Shown: positions 47,519 through 57,036 of the stretch, one piece after another
Numbering within the stretch: the stretch's first letter is position 1
Layout: every line of letters starts with the position of its first letter
Source of the DNA: Traorella massiliensis
Lineage (GTDB): Bacteria > Bacillota_I > Bacilli_A > Erysipelotrichales > Erysipelotrichaceae
NCBI RefSeq assembly: GCF_900104665.1
Contig: NZ_LT629967.1
Coordinates: forward strand, 597,372-661,371
Reading direction: 5' to 3'
DNA length: 64,000 nucleotides
Made by a program: the position numbers and the translations under genes
Notes under the pieces: generated by a model
What the model was told of the DNA's origin: nothing
The model's input: only the letters and a program-made list of their open reading frames with translations
Database searches by the model: none

Positions 47519-48040
47519 ATGAAAAAAATATTTTCTTTCTTATTACCATTTATGGCTTTTTCACTTGGTGCCTGTACTTCAAATATTCAACATGAAGAAA
47601 CTTCTTCGCCTTTAACTGAAATTGAAACAAATGAAGAAGCTACAAACGAAACGGAGGATACACAGGAAATGGAAGTTATACAGGAAAATAATGTACGTCA
47701 AATTTCTGTACAATTTGGTGATCATGTAATTATTTATGAGCTTAATGAGAGTCTAGCGGCTGATTCTCTTTATGAACAGTTACCACTAACTGTTGAATCA
47801 GAAGATTTCAGTACAAATGAAAAAATCTTCTATCCATTGCAGGAATTGAATACTGACGAAGCCATTCTTGCAGAAGGCGGTTCAGGTGTTTTAGCCTATT
47901 ATGCGCCATGGAGGGATGTTGTTATGTTCTATGGTGACTTTAATACAAATTCATCGTTATATGAATTGGGACATATTGTTTCAGGTGAAGAACTTATTCA
48001 AGAGATATCTGGAACGATTACGATCAATGCTGTTGAATAA
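47519..48040 (+). CDS. lipoprotein with cyclophilin-like domain
   Basis: The 173-residue protein has a lipoprotein signal (FMAFSLGAC, Cys near residue 19), an acidic Thr/Glu-rich linker, then a C-terminal cyclophilin-like fold: ISVQFGDHVIIYELNES, SLYEQLPLTVESEDF and the late VVMFYGDF. Such domains (PF18050 type) are often encoded next to flavodoxins, as here. No prolyl isomerase residues are evident. It heads the operon lipoprotein - flavodoxin - DUF362 - permease. Confidence 0.75.
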   Translation: MKKIFSFLLPFMAFSLGACTSNIQHEETSSPLTEIETNEEATNETEDTQEMEVIQENNVRQISVQFGDHVIIYELNESLAADSLYEQLPLTVESEDFSTNEKIFYPLQELNTDEAILAEGGSGVLAYYAPWRDVVMFYGDFNTNSSLYELGHIVSGEELIQEISGTITINAVE

Positions 48041-48051
48041 AGGGGGATTTT

Positions 48052-48543
48052 ATGGATAAAAAATTAGTGGCTTATTTTTCTGCTACTGGTACAACAAAAA
48101 GAGTTGCGCAAAAGCTTGCTGATGTGACAACGGCAGATCTTTATGAAATCTGTCCCCAAAATTCTTATAGCAGTAATGATTTAAATTGGATGGATAAGAA
48201 AAGCAGAAGTACGATCGAGATGAAAGATCCTTCAGCACGTCCTGAACTTGCCAGTCGAGAATTAGAACTAGAAGTTTATTCTACAATTTATTTAGGTTTT
48301 CCTATTTGGTGGTATATCGCTCCTGCAATAATTCGTACTTTTTTAGAAAGTCATGATTTTAGTGGAAAAACAATTATCTTGTTTGCTACTTCTGGTGGAA
48401 GTGGTCTGGGAAATACTGTAAAGGATCTTTCGATCATGGTCAAGGATGCAGTATTCATTGAAGGAGGACTTCTTAATGGCGATCCTAGTACAGATCAGTT
48501 AGTACAGTGGGTGGAACAGATAAAAATAAATTTAGGAGAGTAG
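48052..48543 (+). CDS. flavodoxin-like protein
   Basis: The 163-residue protein has the FMN phosphate loop SATGTTKRVA near residues 10-19, the aromatic FPIWWYIAP near 83 and the GGSGLGNT loop near 125. It belongs to the flavodoxin_4 type common in anaerobes. It would carry electrons or act as an FMN-dependent reductase in the cytoplasm. AAAGGGGG lies before the ATG and the DUF362 gene starts one base after its stop. Confidence 0.88.
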   Translation: MDKKLVAYFSATGTTKRVAQKLADVTTADLYEICPQNSYSSNDLNWMDKKSRSTIEMKDPSARPELASRELELEVYSTIYLGFPIWWYIAPAIIRTFLESHDFSGKTIILFATSGGSGLGNTVKDLSIMVKDAVFIEGGLLNGDPSTDQLVQWVEQIKINLGE

Positions 48544-48544
48544 T

Positions 48545-49561
48545 ATGAAAAAATTATGCTATTTAAGTTGGATATTAGTTATATCATTGTTTATTTTAGC
48601 TGGATGTTCATCTGAAAAAAGCGAAGCTGAAGAAAATATACTACCACAAAAAGAAGTTGTGGAAGAAGAAATTGAAGAACCTGAAGATAACGTTCAAGGG
48701 GAAACAAGTGTTGTCTATATGAGTGAAAATATTAGTTCTGATAGCTTGATTGCAATTTTTGATGCTCTTGGTGCCCAGATTGAAGGTAATGTGGCGGTTA
48801 AGTTATCCACAGGAGAACCGGGGAGCAATTATTTACGGACAGATCTTATTGGTGATTTAGTACAATCTTTTGATCATCCGACTATCGTAGAATGTAATAC
48901 AGCTTATGGAGGACAAAGAGCAAGTACTGCTATGCACTATCAGGTTGCGGAAGATCATGGTTATACTGCCATTGCGGATGTAGATATCATGGATGAAGAA
49001 GGTTCTATGACTTTGCCGGTAAGTGGTGGTACACATTTAAGTGAAAATTATGTGGGTTCACATTTTGCCAATTATGATTATTATGTCGTGTTATCCCATT
49101 TTAAAGGACATGCAATGGCAGGATATGGCGGTGCAATTAAAAATATATCAATTGGTATTGCATCTTCTGAAGGTAAAGCTCATATCCATAGCGGTGGAAC
49201 AGGTGGCAGCATGTGGAGTGGTGATCAGGATGCTTTCTTAGAATCGATGGCCGAGGCTGGCAAGTCAGTCGCCGATTATTTAGATGGAAATATTTTATAT
49301 ATCAATGTTATGAATCGTCTTTCAGTAGATTGTGATTGTGATTCAAGCCCAGCTGAACCTGATATGCATGATATTGGTATTCTTGCATCTTTTGATCCAG
49401 TAGCTTTGGACCAGGCATGTATTGATCTTGTATATTCCGCAGAAGATGGGGCTTCTTTAATTCAGCGTATCGAATCAAGAAATGGTTTGCTTACCTTGGA
49501 ACATGCGCAAGAAATCGGACTGGGAAGCAGAACCTATCAATTAGTCAATATTGATGAGTAA
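48545..49561 (+). CDS. DUF362 lipoprotein
   Basis: The 338-residue protein has a lipoprotein signal (ISLFILAGC, Cys near 21), an acidic linker and a DUF362 domain: VAVKLSTGEPGSNYLR, CNTAYGGQR, VVLSHFKGHAMAGYGGAIKNISIG and late DPVALDQACIDLVY. Many DUF362 proteins add a ferredoxin domain; this one has only a short CDCD near residue 260 and no CxxCxxC cluster. It acts outside the membrane. Function is unknown, though the flavodoxin and permease neighbours suggest a redox- or metal-related process. Confidence 0.85.
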   Translation: MKKLCYLSWILVISLFILAGCSSEKSEAEENILPQKEVVEEEIEEPEDNVQGETSVVYMSENISSDSLIAIFDALGAQIEGNVAVKLSTGEPGSNYLRTDLIGDLVQSFDHPTIVECNTAYGGQRASTAMHYQVAEDHGYTAIADVDIMDEEGSMTLPVSGGTHLSENYVGSHFANYDYYVVLSHFKGHAMAGYGGAIKNISIGIASSEGKAHIHSGGTGGSMWSGDQDAFLESMAEAGKSVADYLDGNILYINVMNRLSVDCDCDSSPAEPDMHDIGILASFDPVALDQACIDLVYSAEDGASLIQRIESRNGLLTLEHAQEIGLGSRTYQLVNIDE

Positions 49562-49572
49562 CAAAGAGATGA

Positions 49573-50472
49573 ATGGAAATTCTACGTCGGGAGTTCATTT
49601 ATATCTGGTATTATTTTAGTATTCAGTTCGAACAGATATTTGTTTACTGGATTATTGGTATGATGATCGGTTCAGCAGTTTCGGTATTTGCGAAGGATCA
49701 TCTTCATCATGCGCTCATATATTTACAGAAGAAACGGATTGGTATCTTAGGTATATTTGCTGCCTCTTTTCTAGGAGCTGCTTCACCTTTATGCATGTAT
49801 GGGACCATTCCGATTGCTGCTTCTTTTTCAAAAGGAGGAATGCGGGATGACTGGCTGGCCTCCTTTATGATGGCTTCAATTCTTTTAAATCCTCAGCTGA
49901 TCATTTATAGTGCCGCCTTGGGAAAAGAGGTCTTGATCGTACGTATTATATCTTGTTTGTTGTGTGGTATTACGGCAGGTCTGCTGATTCATTTCTTATA
50001 CAAAGATCAATCTTTTTTCAATTTTAGCAGTTTTGAAAAGCCTATAAATAAAGATACAGACAGCAATATGTTTGTACGTTATTTAAAAAATGTAGGACGT
50101 AATATTCAAGCCACAGGTCCATATTTCTTTTTGGGTATATTACTTTCAGCACTTTTCCAGCGTTATGTACCTGCAGAAATGATGACGATGCTTTTTGGCG
50201 GGAATGAAGCCTTAGGTGTCTTGATGGCAGCTACGATAGGTGTTCCATTGTATGCCTGTGGTGGTGGAACCATTCCTCTGCTTCAACAGTGGCTATGGGA
50301 AGGAATGAGCATCGGTAGTGCTGCTTCTTTTATGCTTACAGGACCTTCTACGAAGATCACCAATCTAGGAGCATTGAAAATCGTCTTGGGCGTGCGTCAT
50401 TTTTGTTTATATCTTGGTTATGTTATCATATTTTCTTTTTTGACAGGGATATTTATTAATTTTATCTTATGA
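49573..50472 (+). CDS. permease of the DUF318 / ArsP type
   Basis: The 299-residue protein has eight or so membrane helices. Family marks are FLGAASPLCMYGTIPIA (near 66-82) and IGVPLYACGGGTIPLL (near 217-232), each with a Cys, in the two halves of the duplicated permease. ArsP relatives export organoarsenicals, but this family also includes uncharacterised members. As last gene of the operon it may move the substrate handled by the flavodoxin and DUF362 proteins. Confidence 0.85.
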   Translation: MEILRREFIYIWYYFSIQFEQIFVYWIIGMMIGSAVSVFAKDHLHHALIYLQKKRIGILGIFAASFLGAASPLCMYGTIPIAASFSKGGMRDDWLASFMMASILLNPQLIIYSAALGKEVLIVRIISCLLCGITAGLLIHFLYKDQSFFNFSSFEKPINKDTDSNMFVRYLKNVGRNIQATGPYFFLGILLSALFQRYVPAEMMTMLFGGNEALGVLMAATIGVPLYACGGGTIPLLQQWLWEGMSIGSAASFMLTGPSTKITNLGALKIVLGVRHFCLYLGYVIIFSFLTGIFINFIL

Positions 50473-50473
50473 G

Positions 50474-50495
50474 GCAGTTAAGAACTGCTTTTTTT
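50474..50495 (+). terminator. terminator of the flavodoxin operon
   Basis: GCAGTT pairs with AACTGC around AAG, followed by seven T residues. Confidence 0.85.
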
Positions 50496-50608
50496 AAGGA
50501 GGCTATTTTTTTCTTGTGATTTATGGTATTCTTAAATAAGTATTTATTCATTTTGCTCAATAGTATTATTTTTTGACTCATATTATATAAAAAGGAGTGA
50601 AATGAATT

Positions 50609-51358
50609 ATGATTTATTTTTATGTATTTATTTTATGTAGCTGTGTAGGCAGTTTTGCCAATGTGCTGATTTATCGGTTGCCAAAGAAAGAAAATTTTGT
50701 AAATGGTCGTTCTTACTGTCCAAACTGTCATCATACTCTGAGAATGAGGGATATGATTCCTATTTTTAGCTGGTTTTTATTAAAAGGAAAATGTCGCTGG
50801 TGTCATCATAAGATTTCTATTCGTTATCCGCTTGTTGAAATAGTAAGTGTAGGAATAGGTTTTTTATGTTTTATGAATGTTGGTCTTAGTGTGGATTTTT
50901 TTATCATTTTTTTTATTTGTGAGCTATTGTTTGTTGTTAGTGTTATTGATTTTAATACGATGATGATACCAAATGGACTAAATGTTTCATTAGCGATTTT
51001 AGCGTTTATTTCTTATTGGTTTCATCCTGAAATTTCCTTGATTCATCGCTTGATAGGTATGATAGTCATCTCATTGCCAATGTTTGTCATGAATTTGATT
51101 GTGAGTCATTCATTCGGTGGTGGAGATGTGAAATTGATGATAGCTGCAGGTTTTCTTCTAGGATGGACGAAAACACTGGCTGCTGGTCTGATTGGGATCA
51201 TGAGTGCTTCTATATATGCATTGTATTTATTGATCAAAAAGAGAGCGAGCCGTAAGAGTCATATGCCATTTGGACCTTTTCTATCTTTAGGAATCACGAT
51301 GAGTCTTTTTTATGGGACATCAATGATTGATATCTATTTACAGCTTGTGAATTTTTGA
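50609..51358 (+). CDS. prepilin peptidase (A24)
   Basis: The 249-residue membrane protein has the N-terminal methylase-like segment with two CxxC pairs (CPNCHH and CRWCHHK) that bind zinc, and the two catalytic aspartates in VIDFNTMMIPNG and SFGGGDVKLM. It would cleave leader peptides of type IV pilin-like proteins. No pilin, ATPase or other competence genes are nearby, so it serves substrates encoded elsewhere. AAGGAGTGA lies upstream of the ATG. Confidence 0.93.
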   Translation: MIYFYVFILCSCVGSFANVLIYRLPKKENFVNGRSYCPNCHHTLRMRDMIPIFSWFLLKGKCRWCHHKISIRYPLVEIVSVGIGFLCFMNVGLSVDFFIIFFICELLFVVSVIDFNTMMIPNGLNVSLAILAFISYWFHPEISLIHRLIGMIVISLPMFVMNLIVSHSFGGGDVKLMIAAGFLLGWTKTLAAGLIGIMSASIYALYLLIKKRASRKSHMPFGPFLSLGITMSLFYGTSMIDIYLQLVNF

Positions 51359-51382
51359 TACAAAGTTATTGAATCATCTGAG

Positions 51383-51411
51383 TTAAAAAAGCAAAGTCGC
51401 TGTGTTATAAT
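51383..51411 (+). promoter_or_regulatory. candidate promoter of pflA
   Basis: TTAAAA and TATAAT (51406-51411) are separated by 17 bases. The -35 is a partial match. Confidence 0.45.
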
Positions 51412-51435
51412 GATTGAACAAAGAGGGGTGAGATC

Positions 51436-52149
51436 ATGGCAAGAATTCATTCTTTTGAAAGCTTTGGAACAGTAGATGGACCGGGCGTGCGTTTTGTAAT
51501 CTTTATGCAAGGCTGTCCTTTACGATGTAAGTATTGTCATAATCCTGATACTTGGAATTTTCAGGGTGGAGAAGAATACAGTGTTGAAGAGGTTGTCAGT
51601 GAAATCATGAAATATAAAAACTATATTAAAGATGGTGGCGTAACTCTTAGTGGCGGAGAACCTTTAATGCAAATAGATTTTGCGATCGAATTATTTAAAG
51701 CTTTGAAAAAGAGAGGTATTCATACTTGTATGGATACAAGTGGTATTACATTTGATTGTCATGATACGTCTAAATTTGATCAGCTTTTAGAAGTGTGTGA
51801 TTTGTTTTTATTAGATATCAAGCATATTGATACTAAGAAGCATCTGGATCTGACTGGAGTGTCTGCAGATCGGCCGCAGGCTTTTGCCCGCTATCTCGAT
51901 GAAAGGAATAAACCGGTTTGGATCCGTCATGTATTGGTTAATGGTTATACCAATAATGAAGAAGATCTTATGAAAACAAGAGCTTTTCTTGATACATTGC
52001 ATAATGTAGAGAAGGTAGAAGTGCTTCCTTATCATACGATGGGTATCGTTAAATACGAAAAGATGGGGCTGGAATATCCGCTCAAGGGCGTAGAGGTATG
52101 TACAGCGCAAGAAATTGAAAGAGCAAAGGAGATATTGGGTGTATGCTGA
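51436..52149 (+). CDS. pflA: pyruvate formate-lyase-activating enzyme
   Basis: PflA is a radical-SAM enzyme that installs the glycyl radical on pyruvate formate-lyase. The 237 residues have FGTVDGPGVRFVIFMQGCPLRC, the 4Fe-4S motif CxxxCxxC in CPLRCKYCHN and the SAM-binding GGVTLSGGEPL. Length is normal for a short PflA. The thioredoxin-like gene overlaps its 3' end by seven bases, and pflB follows. Confidence 0.96.
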   Translation: MARIHSFESFGTVDGPGVRFVIFMQGCPLRCKYCHNPDTWNFQGGEEYSVEEVVSEIMKYKNYIKDGGVTLSGGEPLMQIDFAIELFKALKKRGIHTCMDTSGITFDCHDTSKFDQLLEVCDLFLLDIKHIDTKKHLDLTGVSADRPQAFARYLDERNKPVWIRHVLVNGYTNNEEDLMKTRAFLDTLHNVEKVEVLPYHTMGIVKYEKMGLEYPLKGVEVCTAQEIERAKEILGVC

Positions 52150-52469
52150 ATAATGAAAATTTCAAGGAAGTATTGGGACAAAGCAGATTTGCGGTAACGC
52201 TGATTAGCGGTGAAGGATGTGCAAATTGTGTCAGTATGCTTCCAATGGTTTTGAAATTGAAAGAACGTAATGATATGGATGTCTATATCGTTGAGGTCAG
52301 TCCTTCAAATTATGAGATCAATGAGCATTATGATATCAAAGTTGTACCAACGATTTTGCTTACAAGCTATGGCGAAGCAATATCAAAAATTACAGGTTAT
52401 CAGCCTGAAGAAATCTTTGAGCTTTACATTGAAGCGAAACTGGAAGAAACAGGAAAAAGAGCAAGTTAA
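52143..52469 (+). CDS. thioredoxin-like protein with CANC motif
   Basis: The 108-residue protein has a thioredoxin fold with the active-site-like GCANC near residues 25-29 and the cis-Pro region VVPTILL. It overlaps pflA by seven bases. A role in thiol or radical-enzyme maintenance for the Pfl system, or in oxygen response, is inferred from position only. Confidence 0.78.
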   Translation: MLNNENFKEVLGQSRFAVTLISGEGCANCVSMLPMVLKLKERNDMDVYIVEVSPSNYEINEHYDIKVVPTILLTSYGEAISKITGYQPEEIFELYIEAKLEETGKRAS

Positions 52470-52542
52470 AAATAAGAGTTTTATAGATGACTTGAAAAGG
52501 GGTTTATGATACAATACTTGCGTTAATGAAAGAGAGGTATTT

Positions 52543-54546
52543 ATGTATAAAGGCTGGGAAGGTTTTGAATTAGGTAAATGGAGCAAGGAAATCGATGTCC
52601 GTGACTTCATTCAAAAAAATTATACGCCTTATGAAGGTGATGATAGTTTCTTAGCACCTGCTACTGAAGCTACAAAAAAATTATGGGAACAGGTATCTGA
52701 ACTGAATCAAAAAGAAAGAGAAGCAGGGGGAGTACTGGATGCAGATACAAAGGTGGTTTCTTCACTGACATCACATGCTGCCGGTTATTTAAATAAAGAT
52801 TTAGAAAAGATCGTTGGTTTCCAGACTGACAAGCCATTTAAACGTTCACTGCAGCCATTTGGTGGTATCCGAATGAGTGAAAGTGCCTTAAAAGCTTATG
52901 GTTATGAGCTTGATCCGGAAATCAAGGAAATCTTTACAAAATATCGTAAAACACATAATCAAGGGGTTTTTGATGTTTATACGCCAGAAATGCGTCGTGC
53001 TAGAAGCTGTGCTATCCTGACAGGTCTTCCTGATGCATATGGACGTGGAAGAATTGTTGGCGATTATCGTCGTGTTGCTTTATATGGTGTTGATTTTCTA
53101 ATCAAAGATAAGGAAACACTTCACAAGGAAATCCTTTTAGGAAGCATGACTGAAGAGAGAATCCGTGAACGTGAAGAAGTAGCTGAGCAGATTCGTGCTT
53201 TATATGCCTTAAAGGAAATGGCACAAATCTATGGCTGTGATATTTCTGAACCAGCTGTAACAGCACAAGAAGCTGTGCAAGCTGTTTACTTTGGATATCT
53301 GGCGGCAGTGAAAGACCAGAATGGAGCAGCGATGTCTTTAGGACGTACTTCTACATTCCTTGATATCTATATTCAAAGAGATTTGGATAAGGGACTCATT
53401 ACTGAAGAAGAAGCCCAGGAATTGATCGATCATTTTGTTATGAAACTGCGTCTTGTGAAATTCATGAGAACACCAGAATACAATGAATTATTCTCTGGTG
53501 ATCCAACATGGGTAACAGAATCTATTGGTGGTATGGGACTTGATGGAAGAACATTAGTTACAAAGAATTCTTTCAGAATGCTTCATACGCTAGTAAACTT
53601 AGGACCGGCTCCTGAACCAAATTTAACAGTATTATGGTCTACAAGATTGCCAAAGAACTTCAAACGTTTCTGTGCAAAGATTTCTATTGAGACAAGCTCT
53701 ATTCAGTATGAAAATGATGATCTGATGCGTGTAGAGATGGGTGATGATTACTGTATCGCCTGCTGTGTATCCTGCATGAAAGTTGGAAAAGATATGCAGT
53801 TCTTTGGAGCTCGTGCAAATTTAGCAAAATGTCTGTTATATGCAATCAACGGTGGTATGGATGAAGTGAAGAAAATTCAGGTTTCACCAAGAATGGAACC
53901 AATTACTTCAGAATATTTAGATTATGATGAAGTTATGGCTAAATATAATCAGATGCTGGAATGGCTGGCTGGATTATATGTCAATACTTTGAATGTAATT
54001 CACTACATGCATGATAAATATTGTTATGAAGCTTTAGAAATGGCTTTACATGATCATGATGTAAGACGTTTCTTCGCAACAGGTGTAGCAGGACTTTCAG
54101 TAGCAGCAGATTCTCTTTCAGCAATCAAATATGCGAAAGTAAAAGCAATCCGTGATGAAGATGGAATTGCAATTGATTATGAAGTTGAAGGTGATTTCCC
54201 TAAATTCGGAAACAATGATGACCGTGTTGATCAGATCGCTGCAGATCTTGTAAAGAATTTCATGAATAAGATCAGAGAACACCGTACTTATCGTAATGGT
54301 GTACCTTCAATGAGTATTCTGACAATTACATCAAATGTTGTTTATGGAAAGAAAACAGGAAATACACCAGATGGAAGAAAAGCCGGAGAACCATTTGCAC
54401 CAGGTGCTAACCCAATGCATGGTAGAGATACACATGGTGCAGTAGCTTCACTGGAATCAGTAGCTAAGCTTCCATATGAATATTCAAGAGATGGTATTTC
54501 AAATACTTTCTCAATCGTGCCAAATGCTTTAGGAAAAGATGAATAA
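52543..54546 (+). CDS. pflB: pyruvate formate-lyase large part (without glycyl-radical loop)
   Basis: PflB converts pyruvate and CoA to formate and acetyl-CoA. The 667 residues carry the catalytic cysteine pair in IACCVSC (Cys407-Cys408) and match normal PflB up to [17 protein letters not shown], then stop at a TAA. The glycine-radical segment (last 75 residues of ordinary PflB) is encoded separately 14 bases downstream in another frame with its own ribosome site. Residues are otherwise well conserved, so this is a gene fission and not random decay. Ribosome site GAGAGG lies before the ATG. Confidence 0.94.
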   Translation: MYKGWEGFELGKWSKEIDVRDFIQKNYTPYEGDDSFLAPATEATKKLWEQVSELNQKEREAGGVLDADTKVVSSLTSHAAGYLNKDLEKIVGFQTDKPFKRSLQPFGGIRMSESALKAYGYELDPEIKEIFTKYRKTHNQGVFDVYTPEMRRARSCAILTGLPDAYGRGRIVGDYRRVALYGVDFLIKDKETLHKEILLGSMTEERIREREEVAEQIRALYALKEMAQIYGCDISEPAVTAQEAVQAVYFGYLAAVKDQNGAAMSLGRTSTFLDIYIQRDLDKGLITEEEAQELIDHFVMKLRLVKFMRTPEYNELFSGDPTWVTESIGGMGLDGRTLVTKNSFRMLHTLVNLGPAPEPNLTVLWSTRLPKNFKRFCAKISIETSSIQYENDDLMRVEMGDDYCIACCVSCMKVGKDMQFFGARANLAKCLLYAINGGMDEVKKIQVSPRMEPITSEYLDYDEVMAKYNQMLEWLAGLYVNTLNVIHYMHDKYCYEALEMALHDHDVRRFFATGVAGLSVAADSLSAIKYAKVKAIRDEDGIAIDYEVEGDFPKFGNNDDRVDQIAADLVKNFMNKIREHRTYRNGVPSMSILTITSNVVYGKKTGNTPDGRKAGEPFAPGANPMHGRDTHGAVASLESVAKLPYEYSRDGISNTFSIVPNALGKDE

Positions 54547-54560
54547 CAGGAGGAAAGAAA

Positions 54561-54794
54561 ATGTCTGATAGAATTGATAACTTAGTAACGATGATCGATG
54601 GCTATGCTCAGAGTGGCGGACATCATTTAAATGTAAATGTATTCAATAGAGAAACATTGTTAGATGCTCAGGCTCATCCTGAAAAATATCCTCAATTAAC
54701 GATTCGTGTTAGTGGATATGCTGTTAATTTCAATAAACTTACAAAAGAGCAGCAGGATGATGTCATTCGCAGAACCATGCATGAGTCAATGTAA
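54561..54794 (+). CDS. free-standing glycyl-radical subunit of pyruvate formate-lyase
   Basis: The 77-residue protein matches the C-terminal end of Pfl[26 protein letters not shown] and the glycyl-radical motif RVSGYAVNF (Gly52). AGGAGG at 54549-54554 gives it an independent translation start. With the 667-residue protein it adds up to the 744-residue length of a normal PflB, so the two should assemble into the active enzyme. It resembles in size and motif the GrcA (YfiD) spare-part protein, but here the large gene has no radical loop of its own. Confidence 0.93.
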   Translation: MSDRIDNLVTMIDGYAQSGGHHLNVNVFNRETLLDAQAHPEKYPQLTIRVSGYAVNFNKLTKEQQDDVIRRTMHESM

Positions 54795-54805
54795 TTCTTA
54801 ACTTG

Positions 54806-54836
54806 AGATGACTGTGAGAAGCAGTCATCTTTTATT
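54806..54836 (+). terminator. terminator of the pfl genes
   Basis: AGATGACTG pairs with CAGTCATCT around a seven-base loop and is followed by a T-rich tail. Confidence 0.8.
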
Positions 54837-54902
54837 TTGGCTATATCTTGAAAACCCGATACGTGTATGATAAGATGATAAAAATTACTTAGGAGAAAAT
54901 AT

Positions 54903-55469
54903 ATGAAGCTGTTAGAAGATGTTATTTTAGAAAAAGGTGAAATACTTGAAGGAAATATATTGAAAGTTGATTCATTCATGAATCATCAGATCGATCCTAT
55001 ATTAATGGAAAAACTTGGCATTGAGTTCGCTGAGTATTTCAAAGATAGAAAAATCACAAAAGTACTGACTGTTGAATCAAGTGGAATCGCACCATCACTT
55101 ATGTGTGCTCTAAAATTACAAGTGCCGCTAGTCTTTTTAAAGAAAACCCAGCCATCTACAATGCGGCAGCCGCTTACTTCTGAAGTCTTCTCATATACTA
55201 AAAACAAAGCTTATACGCTTTGTATGGAGAAACATTTCTTGAATAATGATGATATTGTCTTGTTCATTGATGATTTTCTTGCCAATGGTGAGGCTTTTCG
55301 AGGGGTAGAAGATATCATAAAACAAAGCGGAGCCAGACTTGAAGGAGTGGGTATCGTCATAGAAAAATCATTTCAAAAAGGTCATGAATATATTATTAGT
55401 CAAGGTTATGATTTATATTCATTGGCAGATATTAAAGCTTTTAATAACGGTAAAATCATATTTAAATAA
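54903..55469 (+). CDS. xpt: xanthine phosphoribosyltransferase
   Basis: Xpt salvages xanthine to XMP using PRPP. The 188 residues have VLTVESSGIAPSLM (near 56), the KK region VFLKKTQPS, and the PRPP-binding VLFIDDFLANGEAF (near 118-131). Length is standard. The short upstream region has no room for the guanine riboswitch that controls xpt in Bacillus. A bidirectional terminator follows. Confidence 0.93.
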   Translation: MKLLEDVILEKGEILEGNILKVDSFMNHQIDPILMEKLGIEFAEYFKDRKITKVLTVESSGIAPSLMCALKLQVPLVFLKKTQPSTMRQPLTSEVFSYTKNKAYTLCMEKHFLNNDDIVLFIDDFLANGEAFRGVEDIIKQSGARLEGVGIVIEKSFQKGHEYIISQGYDLYSLADIKAFNNGKIIFK

Positions 55470-55498
55470 AAGGAACAGTACACTGCACTGTTCCTTTA
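55468..55498. terminator. bidirectional terminator
   Basis: AAAGGAACAGT pairs with ACTGTTCCTTT around a seven-base loop, between the convergent xpt and pentapeptide genes. Confidence 0.82.
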
Positions 55499-56113
55499 CT
55501 CATCTTTTATAACAATCCCCAATAATTTTGAAAGTTCAACAGCCTGAAATGAACTAACTATGATTCCAGGTATGCTTTCTGCAGTTAATGTAATACTTGC
55601 GATTTCGCTTGTACTAAAATCAAGATCTTTTAAAGAAGTGTGAATAAACTCAGATTGTGTAAAGTTACAATGATCTAATTCACATTTATTAAAATCAGTC
55701 TCGACATATCGTGATTCACGAAAATCACATTCAATAAAACGAGAATTTTTAATTTTACTTCCAGAAAAATTAATGAATTGTGCACGAGTACTTAAGAATT
55801 GCACATCGCTTAAATAAGTATCTGTAAAATCACAGCCAATCATGCGACAGCTTTTGAAAATAACTCGATGAAAAGAACTATTTGAAAACTTCATATTAGA
55901 ACAATCGCAATTTTCAAAGATTACATCCATAAAATCGCTTTTGATAATAGAACTCCCTTTAAAGATAACATTTTTAAATAAGCATTCATCAATTTTTATA
56001 AATTCAAATTGAAAAGATCCTTCCAGATGTTGATATTCACTATTTATGAAATCACCTTTGATGCATGTCTTTTCCTCAAGATAGGAAATTTTAGGGGCTT
56101 TACATTTATGCAT
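55496..56113 (-). CDS. pentapeptide-repeat protein
   Basis: Most of the 205 residues follow the A(D/N)LXX-type pentapeptide rhythm, for example CLFKNVIFKGSSIIKSDFMDVIFENCDC and NFSGSKIKNSRFIECDF, which folds as a right-handed quadrilateral beta-helix. Such proteins can mimic DNA (gyrase protection) or act as structural modules. It overlaps the MBL-fold gene by eight bases and shares its T-box leader. The exact role is unknown. Confidence 0.85.
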   Translation of the reverse strand: MHKCKAPKISYLEEKTCIKGDFINSEYQHLEGSFQFEFIKIDECLFKNVIFKGSSIIKSDFMDVIFENCDCSNMKFSNSSFHRVIFKSCRMIGCDFTDTYLSDVQFLSTRAQFINFSGSKIKNSRFIECDFRESRYVETDFNKCELDHCNFTQSEFIHTSLKDLDFSTSEIASITLTAESIPGIIVSSFQAVELSKLLGIVIKDE

Positions 56114-56786
56114 ATTTTTTGATCAATGTTTGTTTTTTTGCTTCGTTCGATAATTCGCCGGTAGAGAAGAACCAAGTATAATCTTTGAATTCTTCAATAA
56201 TTTCTTTGCATCCCTGAGCATACACTTTCTTTGTTTCCTCATCTAAGGCAGCGATACATTCTTCATCAAAAATATCTCCACAGAAAAGAATTTTATTTGT
56301 ACGATCTGCCAGCATGCATCCATTGACCTTGGTCTTATCATTAGCGACTACTTCAAGTGTTTTTTTACCTAATGCATATTTTTTACCATTTGACATGGTT
56401 GTGAATAGGGCAGGAAGAAAAGTGTTATCATCTTCAGTTAACTTTTCTTGTGAAGAAATCCATTCATCTGAATAATCATGTGTAAGAAAATTGATTCCGT
56501 TTTCTTCATTTAAGATATGAACTAAACGGAATTTTTTATTAGCAGAAGAGTGATAAGCACTTGCATGAGAATTTAAAACAGTAGGAACGGTACTTGTTAA
56601 TGAGAAAATGAGCTTTTTCATACGTCCGATTCCACATCCTGTATCAAGTAATATGCTTTGATTGTCACCACAAATCAAATAAGATGTAGAAGTTGTGTTT
56701 TTGTAATTCTCACTAATTGCATAAGTGTTATGTGAACAATCAAATAATTTAAACCAGCCTAAGTCGTGTTTGATTTCTTTTACCAT
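56106..56786 (-). CDS. MBL-fold protein with degenerate metal site
   Basis: The 226-residue protein has the metallo-beta-lactamase start SYLICGDNQSILLDTGCGIG and a later ILFCGDIFDEE, but the HxHxDH motif reads NSHASAYHSSAN, keeping two His and losing the Asp-His. It may bind one metal or none. AGGAGGG supports the ATG. It is first in a two-gene operon controlled by a T-box that appears to read tRNA-Arg, which is unusual for this family. Confidence 0.75.
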   Translation of the reverse strand: MVKEIKHDLGWFKLFDCSHNTYAISENYKNTTSTSYLICGDNQSILLDTGCGIGRMKKLIFSLTSTVPTVLNSHASAYHSSANKKFRLVHILNEENGINFLTHDYSDEWISSQEKLTEDDNTFLPALFTTMSNGKKYALGKKTLEVVANDKTKVNGCMLADRTNKILFCGDIFDEECIAALDEETKKVYAQGCKEIIEEFKDYTWFFSTGELSNEAKKQTLIKKYA

Positions 56787-56803
56787 CTTTTTCCCTCCTG
56801 TAA

Positions 56804-56838
56804 AATAAAAACATCGTTTCTATATAGAAACGATGTTA
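56804..56838 (-). terminator. T-box terminator
   Basis: AACATCGTTTC pairs with GAAACGATGTT around TATATA and is followed by TTTATTTT on the minus strand. The upstream arm competes with the antiterminator bulge. Confidence 0.85.
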
Positions 56839-57030
56839 ATCGCGGTACCATTCTATTTGCTTGCATAAAAAGCAAGCCGCCTCATCCGTTAACGCCGAAC
56901 TACGTCTTGACCTACTATTACTTCAATCAAAATCTCAAAGGTGCGTTTCACTATGCTTCTTACCGCCTGACTCTCACTCTGTTCAGACTCGCTGATGGTG
57001 AAGGAATAGTTACTTTTCCTCATCGTCGAT
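56810..57030 (-). promoter_or_regulatory. T-box riboswitch, specifier CGC (Arg)
   Basis: The minus strand carries the T-box sequence AATAGAATGGTACCGCG (56857-56841), preceded by the conserved AGTAGG...GTTAACGG stem II region and followed by a terminator. In stem I, GTGAAACGCACCTTTGAG places CGC (56945-56943) at the specifier position, as GAAA-codon-A in glyQS leaders. CGC is an Arg codon. Uncharged tRNA-Arg would stabilise the antiterminator and turn on the MBL and pentapeptide genes. Confidence 0.85.
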
Positions 57031-57036
57031 GACATT

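Noticed and set aside
54837..54902. Guanine/xanthine riboswitch before xpt
   Set aside because: Only 66 bases lie between the pfl terminator and xpt, with none of the conserved purine riboswitch loops.
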